This document shows positions 17,120-25,180 of a stretch of 64,000 bases of DNA, one piece after another; position 1 is the stretch's first letter; every line of letters begins with the position of its first letter. Source of the stretch: an uncultured bacterium (GTDB lineage Bacteria > Planctomycetota > Phycisphaerae > Phycisphaerales > SM1A02); assembly GCA_903891095.1 (NCBI GenBank), contig CAITDI010000088.1:18270-82269 (forward strand). Direction: 5' to 3'. Under the pieces are notes generated by a model. That model was not told where the DNA came from and did no database searches. It saw nothing but the letters and a program-made list of their open reading frames with translations. A program made the translations under genes and the position numbers.

Positions 17120-17980
17120 ATGGCAATGCAGCACACGCATCGGCTCGTTTACTTGGCTCGGCACATGTTCATCGACCTGCCCGAGGGGCGGTTCCTCGTC
17201 GACACGGGCTGCCCTGTCAGCTTTGGCAGCCCGGGCAGCTTTGGCAGCACGGGCAGCTTTGGCAGCACGGGCAGCTTTGGCAGCACGGGCACGGCGTCGT
17301 ACGGCGGAACGACGCACCAACTGCCACGCAGCTACGGCTCGCTCACCATCGAGTCGCTGGCGGGGCTCGACCTCGATGCCCGCATCGGCCAGCGCTGCGC
17401 GGGGCTCATCGGCATGGACATCCTCGGTCGCGACCCTGTGTTGTGGGACGGTCCGCGCGGTCGGGCCGTGGTGCGGCCGTCGCCGGCGCCGGCAGGGGCG
17501 GTGCGCATTCCGGTGCAGCAGGTGCAGACGATCCCCGTGATCGAGGTCACCGTCGCTGGTCGCTCCGCGCGGTGCATCTTCGATACCGGGGCGCAGTACG
17601 GATTCCTGACCGAGCAGCCCGTGAGCGATCCGCCCTTGAGCGATCCGTCCTTGAGCGATCCGCCCTTGAGCGATCCGCCCTTGAGCGATCCGCCCTTGAG
17701 CGAGCCGTTCATGATCGATCCCGCGTTGGAAGACGGCGAGTTCGACGACTTCCATCCCATGCTGCTCGGGTTCCGCTCGAAGGCGTGGAAGCTGCCCGTC
17801 GATGCGCAGGGCGTTCGCTTTCGCGAGCGGTTCGGGTTTCACGAGCCGCTGTCGTCGAGCATGCTGCGGCCGTTCGGCGTCGACGGGTTGATCGGCTGCT
17901 CCTGGCTGCCCACGCGGCGGGTGTGGTTCGTGCCCTCGGCGCCATCGATCGAATCGTGTCTCTTTGTCGCGGCGGGGTAA
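17120..17980 (+). CDS. single-chain, two-lobe retropepsin-like aspartic protease (copy 1)
   Basis: This 286-residue protein has two aspartic-protease lobes in one chain. The first has FLVDTGCPVSFG with D28-T29-G30 and a later GLIGMDILG. The second has CIFDTGAQYGF with D155-T156-G157 and ends in DGLIGCSWLP. Each lobe thus carries the catalytic DTG and the hydrophobic-Gly element of retropepsins, so the chain could fold as an internal dimer like pepsin. There is no signal peptide, so it is probably cytoplasmic. Two in-frame tandem repeats (17218-17289 and 17621-17710) insert Gly/Ser and Leu-Ser-Asp-Pro loops. A GGAGAAGAG precedes ATG 17120; ATG 17126 is the alternative. A paralogue follows directly. 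Confidence 0.7.
   Translation: MAMQHTHRLVYLARHMFIDLPEGRFLVDTGCPVSFGSPGSFGSTGSFGSTGSFGSTGTASYGGTTHQLPRSYGSLTIESLAGLDLDARIGQRCAGLIGMDILGRDPVLWDGPRGRAVVRPSPAPAGAVRIPVQQVQTIPVIEVTVAGRSARCIFDTGAQYGFLTEQPVSDPPLSDPSLSDPPLSDPPLSDPPLSEPFMIDPALEDGEFDDFHPMLLGFRSKAWKLPVDAQGVRFRERFGFHEPLSSSMLRPFGVDGLIGCSWLPTRRVWFVPSAPSIESCLFVAAG
17218..17289. repeat. four 18-base tandem repeats in retropepsin copy 1
   Basis: Four units of CAGCTTTGGCAGCACGGG (the first with one change) encode S-F-G-S-[PT]-G repeats right after the first DTG motif. The paralogue has only a short F-G-R-T-G there, so the expansion is recent and specific to this copy. Confidence 0.95.
17621..17710. repeat. six 15-base tandem repeats in retropepsin copy 1
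   Basis: Six units of TTGAGCGATCCGCCC (first and last slightly changed) encode L-S-D-P-P repeats after the second DTG motif. The paralogue has no equivalent. The frame is kept. Confidence 0.95.
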
Positions 17981-18044
17981 GACCGGCGCGCCGTTCGCTT
18001 GTTTGCATGTCTGTCTGTCACAACTCATTCGGGAGAAAAGAAAG

Positions 18045-18740
18045 ATGCCACAGGACTCTGTTTCTGCGTTTGCCTATCCGCTCGTCTATGAGGCCAACCA
18101 CATGTTCGTCGAGCTGCCCGAGGGCAAGTTCCTCGTCGACACCGGCGCGCCGCACACCTTTGGGCGCACGGGTTCGGTCACCTACGGCGCGCGTCGTGTC
18201 GCGATCCCCAGCGCCACGCTGGGCGCGAACGTCGACTCGCTTGAGAAGCTCCCCGGCGTCCGCTGCGACGGCCTCCTCGGCATGGATCTCATGTCGACCG
18301 CGCAGGTGCTGTGGGACGGTCCGACAGGCAAGGCGATTGTGGGCGAGACGGTCGTCGCGGCGGGTGCTCGGCGCGTGCCGTACCGATCGCTGATGGGTGT
18401 GCCCGTCGTCGACGCGAGCATCGGCGGCCGCAAGCTCTCGTGCATCTACGACACCGGCGCGCAGTACGGCTACGTGCTGCGCCGCGAGTTCGCCGAGTGC
18501 GGCGAGGACGACGGTGCGATCGAGGACTACAACCCCATCATGGGCAAGATCCACTCGCCCGCGTGGCGCGTGCCTGTCGACATGCACGGCGTGCAGTTCC
18601 AGGAGCGCGTGGGCGTGCTGACGGGGATGTTCGCGGGGATGCTCGGCATGGTCGGCGTCGACGCGATCGTCGGCTGCTCGTGGATGCCTTCGCGCCGCGT
18701 GTGGTTCATGCCGGAACAGGCGTCGTTCGCGGTCGCGTGA
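18045..18740 (+). CDS. single-chain, two-lobe retropepsin-like aspartic protease (copy 2)
   Basis: This 231-residue paralogue of the preceding protein lacks its repeat insertions. Lobe 1: FVELPEGKFLVDTGAPHTFG with D32-T33-G34 and GLLGMDLMST. Lobe 2: LSCIYDTGAQYGYVL with D136-T137-G138 and DAIVGCSWMPSRRVWF at the end. The shared flanks (ANHMFVELPEGKF against ARHMFIDLPEGRF) prove a tandem duplication. No signal peptide is seen. The ATG at 18045 has GGGAGAA about ten bases upstream. The 3' end overlaps the convergent unknown gene by 35 bases. Substrate and role are unknown. Confidence 0.72.
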   Translation: MPQDSVSAFAYPLVYEANHMFVELPEGKFLVDTGAPHTFGRTGSVTYGARRVAIPSATLGANVDSLEKLPGVRCDGLLGMDLMSTAQVLWDGPTGKAIVGETVVAAGARRVPYRSLMGVPVVDASIGGRKLSCIYDTGAQYGYVLRREFAECGEDDGAIEDYNPIMGKIHSPAWRVPVDMHGVQFQERVGVLTGMFAGMLGMVGVDAIVGCSWMPSRRVWFMPEQASFAVA

Positions 18741-19233
18741 ACGCGAGCACCCGAGCGCGCGGCCACGGCAGGAGCTTGCAGAGCACGTCGATCTCGGCGG
18801 TGTCGACCTCTGGGTCGAGCCGCGCGATCGCCTCCTGCATCTCCATCACATGCGGGAACCCAGGCTGCTGGAACGACGCGAGCAGGTTCGCAGCCAGCGT
18901 CATCAGGTGGTCGAAGTCGGTCACACCCTCGCGGTGGTCGCGCTCGTGCGCCGCCGCGAGGGCCGCCGCCTCCATCGCGGGCGCGCCGAGGTTGGCGCGC
19001 GCGTTGGCGCAGGCGACCAATTGGTGCGCACGGAGCATCTCGACGGCGCCTTCATCGCGAACAGCCGACCGCCACAGCGCGCGTGCGGCGTATGCGCAGT
19101 CGAGCATCTCGATGACCTCGGCGCGCGTGCGCTCGCTGGCCTCGACGAGGTCCCACGCGCGATTGTTGAAGCCAGCGGCAAGCTCCCGCACCGAGCGCTG
19201 AGGATCGGTGAGGTTGGTTCGGTTCGCGTGCAT
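18706..19233 (-). CDS. unrecognised alpha-helical protein
   Basis: This 175-residue protein is not recognised. It looks fully helical and Ala-rich, with no signal peptide or membrane segment. A histidine-rich helix (AAAHERDHREGVTDFDHLM) sits near the middle, but no known metal-binding motif is clear. It starts only three bases after the stop of the ABC-F gene, so it is the last gene of the CoA-transferase/ABC-F operon. Its 3' end overlaps the convergent retropepsin gene by 35 bases. Reading-frame choice is supported by operon spacing more than by homology. Confidence 0.5.
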   Translation of the reverse strand: MHANRTNLTDPQRSVRELAAGFNNRAWDLVEASERTRAEVIEMLDCAYAARALWRSAVRDEGAVEMLRAHQLVACANARANLGAPAMEAAALAAAHERDHREGVTDFDHLMTLAANLLASFQQPGFPHVMEMQEAIARLDPEVDTAEIDVLCKLLPWPRARVLAFTRPRTTPVPA

Positions 19234-19236
19234 GTG

Positions 19237-21185
19237 TCAGCCTCGCTTTGCTTCGAGTTCCTGCCAGCGCGCGTAGAGGCGCGCCACCTCGGACTGCGCC
19301 GCGCTCAGGGCGTCGCACGCCTTGGCATAGGCGACATGATCGGCGATCAGCTTGGGGTCGTTCACCTTGGCGTCTGCCTCGGTGGCCTTCCGTTCCGCTG
19401 CTGCGATGGATGCTTCTATACCACCCAGCTCTCGCTGCTCGTTGTAGGAAAGTTTCCCCTTCGGAGCGGGATTGGCTGCGGCGGCAGCGGGCTTTGCGGG
19501 CGCGGGAGCAGGAGTCGGAGCAGGCGTGGGCACAGGCGCTGTCGCAGGCGCCGCCGCGGCATTCGCTGCATTGCGTGCCGCAGTGCGCGTCTCGGAGCGC
19601 GCGGCGGCATCGGCTGCGTTTGCCGCGTGCTCGAACTCGCCGAGCGCACGCAGCGCTTGCGCGAGACTCGTGACCACGCGCGGCGTGCGGTCAGGCGAGC
19701 CGAGCACGACGATGCGCGACGCGAGCGTTGCGAGCATCGAGCGGTCGTGCGTGACCAGCAGCGTCGCGCCGGGAAAGGTCGCGATCGCCTCTTCGAGCAC
19801 TTCGAGCGTGGGGATGTCGAGGTCGTTGGTCGGTTCGTCGAGCACGAGGACGTCCGCCGTCTCGAGCATCATGCGCGCGACATGCGCGCGCGCGAGCTCG
19901 CCGCCCGAGAGCATCGACACGGCCTGCAGCAGCTGCTCGTCGCGGAAGAGAAACCGCCGCGACCAGCTCTTCACATGCATCTCGGTGTCGCGGAAGCGCA
20001 CCTTCTCGCCGAGCGGCGAGATCGCCTCCTGCAGCAGCGCGCCCTTGGGAAACTCCGCGCGCGTCTGCGACATGGTCACGATGCGCGGCTTGGGATCGGC
20101 CAGGCGCACGGTGCCCGAGTCGGGCGCGAGCTCTCCCGTGAGGATGCGCAGCAGCGTGGTCTTGCCCGCGCCGTTCGGACCCATCAGGCCGATGCACTCG
20201 CCGGGCACGACCTCGAGCTCGAGGTTCTGGAACAGCAGGTTGCCGCCGAGCGATTTCGAGATGCCCTCGGCCGAGATCAGCTTGCGCGTCTTGCGGCCGC
20301 TCGCGGAGAAGTCGATGCCCGCGCTCGCGCCTGCGGCAACGCTGTTGCGCTCGGCGAGACCCGCGAGTTCAGCGCGCCGGTCGGCGCTCTCGTTGATGCG
20401 CGACTGCGCCTTGGTTCGCCGCGCCTTGGCGCTGCGGCCGAGCCAGCGGTCGTCCTCGCGCACGGTGTTCGCGAGGCTCTCCTGCGCGCGCGCCTGCATC
20501 TGGAGGAACTCATCCTTGCGGCGGCAGAACTCGGAGTAGTTGCCGTCGACCGAGAGCGTGCCCTCGGGGTATGCGCGCGACAGCTCGATCACGCGCGTCG
20601 CGCAGTTCTCGAGGAACACGCGGTCGTGCGTCACGAAGATCACCGCGCGCGCGCTCAGGTCGTGGCTGCCGTAGAGGAGGAACTCCTCCATCCACTGCAG
20701 GCCCTCGACGTCGAGATGGTTGGTCGGTTCGTCGAGGTACAGGATGTCCGGCGTACCGCCCGCGCTCGCGAGCGCGCAGGCGACCGAGAGCCGCTTGCGC
20801 CAGCCGCCCGAAAGCTTGTCGGCCAGGAACGCCATGCGCGTCTCATCGAAGCCGATCTTGCCGAGGATCACGGTGGCGAGCACCTCGGCCTCGTGCTGGT
20901 CGCCGTGGGTGGCGGCGCACTTGAGCGCCGACGCGGTCGCGGCTTCAAGCGCGGTCAGGCCCGCGGGAAAGTTGTCCGACTGCGGGACATACACCGTGAC
21001 GGTGCCGCGCGGCGAGCGGATCGTGCCCTCGTCGGGTTCCTCGCGCGAAGCGAGCATGCGGAGCAGCGTCGACTTGCCAGCGCCGTTCGGCCCGATCATG
21101 CCGATGCGTTCGCCGTCGTCGATCGAGACGCAGACACCACTGAAGAGTTCGCGCAGGCCGTGCGACTTGGACAGGTTGTTGGCGG

Positions 21186-21195
<10 letters not shown>
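19237..21195 (-). CDS. uup: ABC-F ATPase of the Uup type
   Basis: This 652-residue protein has two ABC domains and no membrane segment, the ABC-F plan; such proteins act on ribosomes. Domain 1: GPNGAGKS at about 35-42, LSGGW at 128-132, and [12 protein letters not shown] from 151. The linker is Arg/Lys-rich with [17 protein letters not shown]. Domain 2: GPNGAGKTT at about 340, [14 protein letters not shown], and [12 protein letters not shown]. An Ala/Pro-rich spacer leads to a C-terminal coiled coil ([17 protein letters not shown]), the Uup mark. The GTG at 21195 overlaps the end of the CoA-transferase gene; no ATG fits better. Confidence 0.88.
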
Positions 21196-21851
<656 letters not shown>

Positions 21852-21861
21852 AGGGAGGGGG

Positions 21862-21867
21862 ATGATA
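21862..21867 (-). promoter_or_regulatory. -10-like box TATCAT before scoB
   Basis: The box ends ten bases before the ATG at 21851. It fits the recurrent near-leaderless pattern of this window. Confidence 0.35.
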
Positions 21868-21903
21868 GGGGAGCCGCGGCGATGCGTGCTTCGCCTTCTT
21901 CCG

Positions 21904-22160
21904 TCACTCGCCGCGCTTGCCCGCGATGAAGTCCTGCACGGAAAGCCCGATGTCCTTGGCGATCCTCCGGAGAAGGATCGGCGAGATGTCGTGTGCATGA
22001 AAGGGGACGGTGGTTGCCCGGCCGTCAGCATGGCGGTACTGGCGGTGAGATCCTCGTTGCCGTGCGACGGAGAATCCGAGAATGAACAGCCGGCACGAAC
22101 AGCCGGCACGAACAGCCGAGCCTCGACTTCACGGGGCTTGAGGACGGGTATGTCTCCCAT
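21904..22160 (-). pseudogene. hicA: hicA toxin gene broken by a 13-base tandem repeat
   Basis: On the minus strand the frame starting at 22160 reads [17 protein letters not shown], a HicA start. A different frame then reads [26 protein letters not shown] and [15 protein letters not shown], ending at the TGA at 21904. The two parts are separated by two extra copies of a 13-base unit. Removing exactly those 26 bases joins them into a 76-residue HicA of normal length with the catalytic His in RGSH. HicA is a double-stranded-RNA-binding-fold mRNA interferase. As it stands the gene is out of frame and probably inactive, unless repeat slippage restores it. Confidence 0.75.
22084..22118. repeat. 13-base tandem repeat that breaks hicA
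   Basis: Two full copies of GAACAGCCGGCAC (22084-22096, 22097-22109) and a nine-base partial copy. Thirteen is not a multiple of three, so each copy shifts the hicA frame; loss of two copies restores it. Confidence 0.9.
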
Positions 22161-22163
22161 GCG

Positions 22164-22373
22164 TCAGGCCACCCGAAGTTGGTCGGTCCCGACGAAGGTG
22201 GCTTCGAGTTTCGGCTCGCCCTCCTCGAGAAGCATCGCAACGACCTCCTCGAGGTTCGAGCGGAGTTCCTCGACGGTGGCTCCCTGCGAGTGGGCGCCAG
22301 TCCAGCCGGGGACATACCCAACGAACAAGCCAGTCTGCCCGTCGCGCTCGATGATGAAGGTGTAGGACTTCGT
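22164..22373 (-). pseudogene. hicB: hicB antitoxin remnant without a start codon
   Basis: The minus strand encodes KSYTFIIERDGQTGLFVGYV, then PGWTGAHSQGATVEELRSNL, EEVVAMLLEEGE and ending TDQLRVA before TGA at 22164. This is a full-length short HicB antitoxin (about 69 residues) that binds HicA. The codon expected to be ATG is ACG (22371-22373). No ATG, GTG or TTG occurs in this frame for at least 20 codons upstream. Rare ACG initiation cannot be excluded, but with the broken hicA directly downstream the locus looks like a decayed toxin-antitoxin pair. Gap to hicA is three bases. Confidence 0.7.
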
Positions 22374-22494
22374 GGGAAGGAGTCTACTGCGGGTGGCAGC
22401 GTTCGCCAGCCGAGTGAGCGATGCTCGATGGCGATAGACCGAATCTGCGCCGCGCAGATTTGTCGCTCGATCGCGAAACCGAGCGAAGGAACGC

Positions 22495-22500
22495 TATCCT
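22495..22500 (+). promoter_or_regulatory. -10-like box TATCCT before the ALDH7 gene
   Basis: The box lies ten bases before the ATG at 22511, and there is no Shine-Dalgarno between them. It is a near-leaderless promoter candidate. Confidence 0.35.
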
Positions 22501-22510
22501 GACCACCCTT

Positions 22511-24052
22511 ATGCATCCCGTCCTCATCCGCCTCGGTCTCGCGAACAACTCCCGCATCTGCGCCCCCGGCACCGCCAACTCGGTCACCAGCGACGAGCCG
22601 GCGACCGGCCAGCCGATCGCCGCCGTGCGGCTCGAGTCGCGCGCCGACTACGAGTCGGCGATGGCGCGCGCGGTCAAGGCGCAGGCGTCGTGGCGTCAGC
22701 TCCCCGCGCCGCAGCGCGGCGAGATCGTGCGCCGCATGGGCAACGCCTTCCGCGAGCAGAAGGACGCGCTCGGCGAGCTCGTCTCGCTCGAGATGGGCAA
22801 GATCAAGGCCGAGGGCCTCGGCGAAGTGCAGGAGTCGGTCGACATCGCCGACTTCTCCGTCGGCCTCGCGCGCCAGCTCTACGGCCTCTCGATGCACTCG
22901 GAGCGCCCGGGCCACCGCATGTACGAGCAGTGGCATCCGCTCGGCGTGATCGGCTGCATCACGGCCTTCAACTTCCCCAACGCGGTGTGGGCGTGGAACG
23001 CGATGGTCGCCGCCGTCTGCGGCGACGCCTGCATCTGGAAGCCGTCGCTCATCACGCCGCTCACCGCGATCGCGACCAGCGAGATCTGCTGGAAGGTGCT
23101 GCGCGAGCAGGAACTCTGGCGTCCCGCGGGCATCGATCCCGCGGATCTCTTCCCGCTGATCATCGGCACCGACGCCGAAGTCGGCGAGACCATGATCGCC
23201 GACCGCCGCCTGCCGCTGATCTCCGCGACGGGTTCGTGCCGCATGGGCCGCCGCGTGGGTGAAGTCGTCGCCAAGCGCCTCGGCCGCTGCCTGCTCGAGC
23301 TCGGCGGCAACAACGCGATCATCGTGATGGACGACGCCGACATGGAGCTCGTCGCGCGCGCCGTGCTCTTTGGCTCGGTCGGCACCGCGGGTCAGCGCTG
23401 CACGACCACGCGTCGCCTGCTCGTCCACGAGAAGGTCGTCGACGCGCTCTGCGAGCGACTCGCCAAGGCCTACAAGTCGGTGCCGATCGGCGATCCGCTC
23501 AAGGCGGGCACGCTCATGGGGCCGCTCGTCAACAAGCAGGCCGTCGCCGGCATGCGCCACGCGTGCGTCGAGGCGGAGAAGGAAGGCTGCACGCTCCTCG
23601 CGGGCGGCGTCGCGGGCATCGACCGCTTCGCGGGCAAGCCGGGCAACTTTGTCGAGCCCACGCTCTACCGCGTGCCCAAGGGCGCGCGTCCGCGCATCTG
23701 CTGCGAGGAGACCTTCGCGCCGATCCTGTACGTCTACTCGGTGTCGTCGCTCGACGAGGCGATCGAGATCCAGAACTCGGTGGACCAGGGTCTCTCGAGC
23801 GCGATCTTCACGCTCAACATGCGCACGGCGGAGCGCTTCCTCTCGACCGAGGGTTCCGACTGCGGCATCGCGAACGTGAACATCGGCACCTCGGGCGCCG
23901 AGATCGGCGGAGCGTTCGGCGGCGAGAAGGACACCGGCGGCGGCCGCGAGTCCGGCTCCGACAGCTGGAAGCAGTACATGCGTCGCCAGACCTGCACGAT
24001 CAACTGGTCGAAGGATCTGCCGCTCGCGCAGGGCATCAAGTTCGAGGCTTGA
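22511..24052 (+). CDS. ALDH7-type aldehyde dehydrogenase (aminoadipate-semialdehyde dehydrogenase-like)
   Basis: This 513-residue NAD(P)-dependent dehydrogenase belongs to the ALDH7/antiquitin family. That family oxidises alpha-aminoadipate semialdehyde in lysine breakdown, and related aldehydes. Seen: GVIGCITAFNFPNAVWAWN, KPSLITPLTAIA, LELGGNNAIIV with catalytic Glu263, and VGTAGQRCTTTRRL with catalytic Cys297. EETFAPILYVY and GGAFGGEKDTGGGRESGSD, typical of antiquitin, also occur. Length is normal. ATG 22511 was chosen as family start; the 30 codons before it fall in the promoter. No other lysine-catabolism gene is in the window, so the substrate is inferred from family only. Confidence 0.88.
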   Translation: MHPVLIRLGLANNSRICAPGTANSVTSDEPATGQPIAAVRLESRADYESAMARAVKAQASWRQLPAPQRGEIVRRMGNAFREQKDALGELVSLEMGKIKAEGLGEVQESVDIADFSVGLARQLYGLSMHSERPGHRMYEQWHPLGVIGCITAFNFPNAVWAWNAMVAAVCGDACIWKPSLITPLTAIATSEICWKVLREQELWRPAGIDPADLFPLIIGTDAEVGETMIADRRLPLISATGSCRMGRRVGEVVAKRLGRCLLELGGNNAIIVMDDADMELVARAVLFGSVGTAGQRCTTTRRLLVHEKVVDALCERLAKAYKSVPIGDPLKAGTLMGPLVNKQAVAGMRHACVEAEKEGCTLLAGGVAGIDRFAGKPGNFVEPTLYRVPKGARPRICCEETFAPILYVYSVSSLDEAIEIQNSVDQGLSSAIFTLNMRTAERFLSTEGSDCGIANVNIGTSGAEIGGAFGGEKDTGGGRESGSDSWKQYMRRQTCTINWSKDLPLAQGIKFEA

Positions 24053-24078
24053 GCCGCGCGACCGTGAGGACAAAAACG

Positions 24079-24118
24079 ACAGGAGCTGGCGCGTGCGCGC
24101 CAGCTCCTGTTGCTTTTC
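24079..24118. terminator. bidirectional terminator
   Basis: A perfect 14-base-pair stem (24079-24092 with 24097-24110, loop GTGC) is followed by TGCTTTT on the plus strand and preceded by CAAAAACG, T-rich on the minus strand. It separates the convergent dehydrogenase and cyclophilin genes. Confidence 0.88.
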
Positions 24119-24133
24119 AGCGTTCGGTTGCGA

Positions 24134-24982
24134 TCACGGCGTCGGCGATGCCGGGGTGCCTGGCTTGGTCTTGGGTGCGTCCGGCGCGCCAGCGGGCGCG
24201 GCGGGAGCCGTCGCCGGAGCAGCGGGAGCCGTCGCCGGAGCGGCGGGAGCCTTGGCCGGCGCGGCCGGCGCGGTTGCGGGAGCGGTTGCTGGCCTGGTCG
24301 CGGCCGGGAGACCCTGGATCGGCACCGGCGCGTTCTTGGCGAGTTCCTCGGCCTTTTCCTTGCTGATGAGCTCGGCCTTGGTGACGATCACATCCTGCAC
24401 CGGCCAGTCGCGCATGCCGTGCTTGGTGGTGCACTGCGAGGCGGCGATCAGGTCGACGATCGCCATGCCCGAAGTGACCCTGCCGAACACCGCGTAGCCC
24501 GCGCCGCCCGAGATCGGCTGGTCGAGCGAGTCGTTGTCCTTGAGGCTCACGAAGAACTGGCTGGTCGCGCTGTTCGGATCGTTGGTGCGCGCCATCGAAA
24601 GCGTGCCGCGCTTGTTCTTGAGGCCGTTCTGCCACTCGTTGGCGATCGGCTTCTTGGTGGTCTTCTGGGCGCCGTCCATGCTAAAGCCGCCGCCCTGGAT
24701 CACGAAGCCCGGCACCACGCGGTGGAACACCGTCTCGTTGTAGAAGCCGTCCTTGATGTAGCTCTCGAAGTTCTCGACGCTGATCGGCGCCTTGGCGCGG
24801 TCGAGCTCGATCACGATGTAGCCCTTGTTGGTGTAGAAGACGGCGTACTCCATCGCGGCCGCCGCAGTCGCAGCAGGCTGTGCGGCGGGCGCAGCGGGCT
24901 TGGCGGGCGCCTCGGCCTGGCCGAAGGCAAGCGAAGCGGAGGCGAGCAGGGTCACGGAGACGGTGAGAAGGGTCTTTGTCAT
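24134..24982 (-). CDS. secreted cyclophilin-type peptidyl-prolyl isomerase
   Basis: This 282-residue protein catalyses proline cis-trans isomerisation, probably outside the cytoplasm. Seen: a signal peptide (about residues 1-21, ending A-F-G before Gln), an Ala/Pro stretch, and then the cyclophilin domain with NFESYIKDGFYNETVFHRVV, PGFVIQGGGFS, RGTLSMARTNDPNSATSQFF and YAVFGRVTSGMAIVD. These keep the catalytic Arg in FHRV and the SQFF block. The C-terminus is a low-complexity Ala-Pro-Thr tail (repeats of APAAPATAP). ATG 24982 has AGGAAA upstream. A similar cyclophilin domain occurs in the TPR protein at 45743. Confidence 0.88.
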   Translation of the reverse strand: MTKTLLTVSVTLLASASLAFGQAEAPAKPAAPAAQPAATAAAAMEYAVFYTNKGYIVIELDRAKAPISVENFESYIKDGFYNETVFHRVVPGFVIQGGGFSMDGAQKTTKKPIANEWQNGLKNKRGTLSMARTNDPNSATSQFFVSLKDNDSLDQPISGGAGYAVFGRVTSGMAIVDLIAASQCTTKHGMRDWPVQDVIVTKAELISKEKAEELAKNAPVPIQGLPAATRPATAPATAPAAPAKAPAAPATAPAAPATAPAAPAGAPDAPKTKPGTPASPTP

Positions 24983-25180
24983 GGTGTTTCCTGAGTTTGG
25001 GGCGGCGATCATATCCCGATGCAGTGGTTCGGTTGCCTCTTTGACGATTGGGCGAACCAAGACGCGTGAAGTCGGTACGCGCATTCCCCAGTCTGCGCGG
25101 AGCCCGCGTAGCATCGGCATTCGTCCAGTCGTCGGGTGAGTCCCGAGCTCTGGTTTCGCAGGACCCCGACAGGCAACCGC

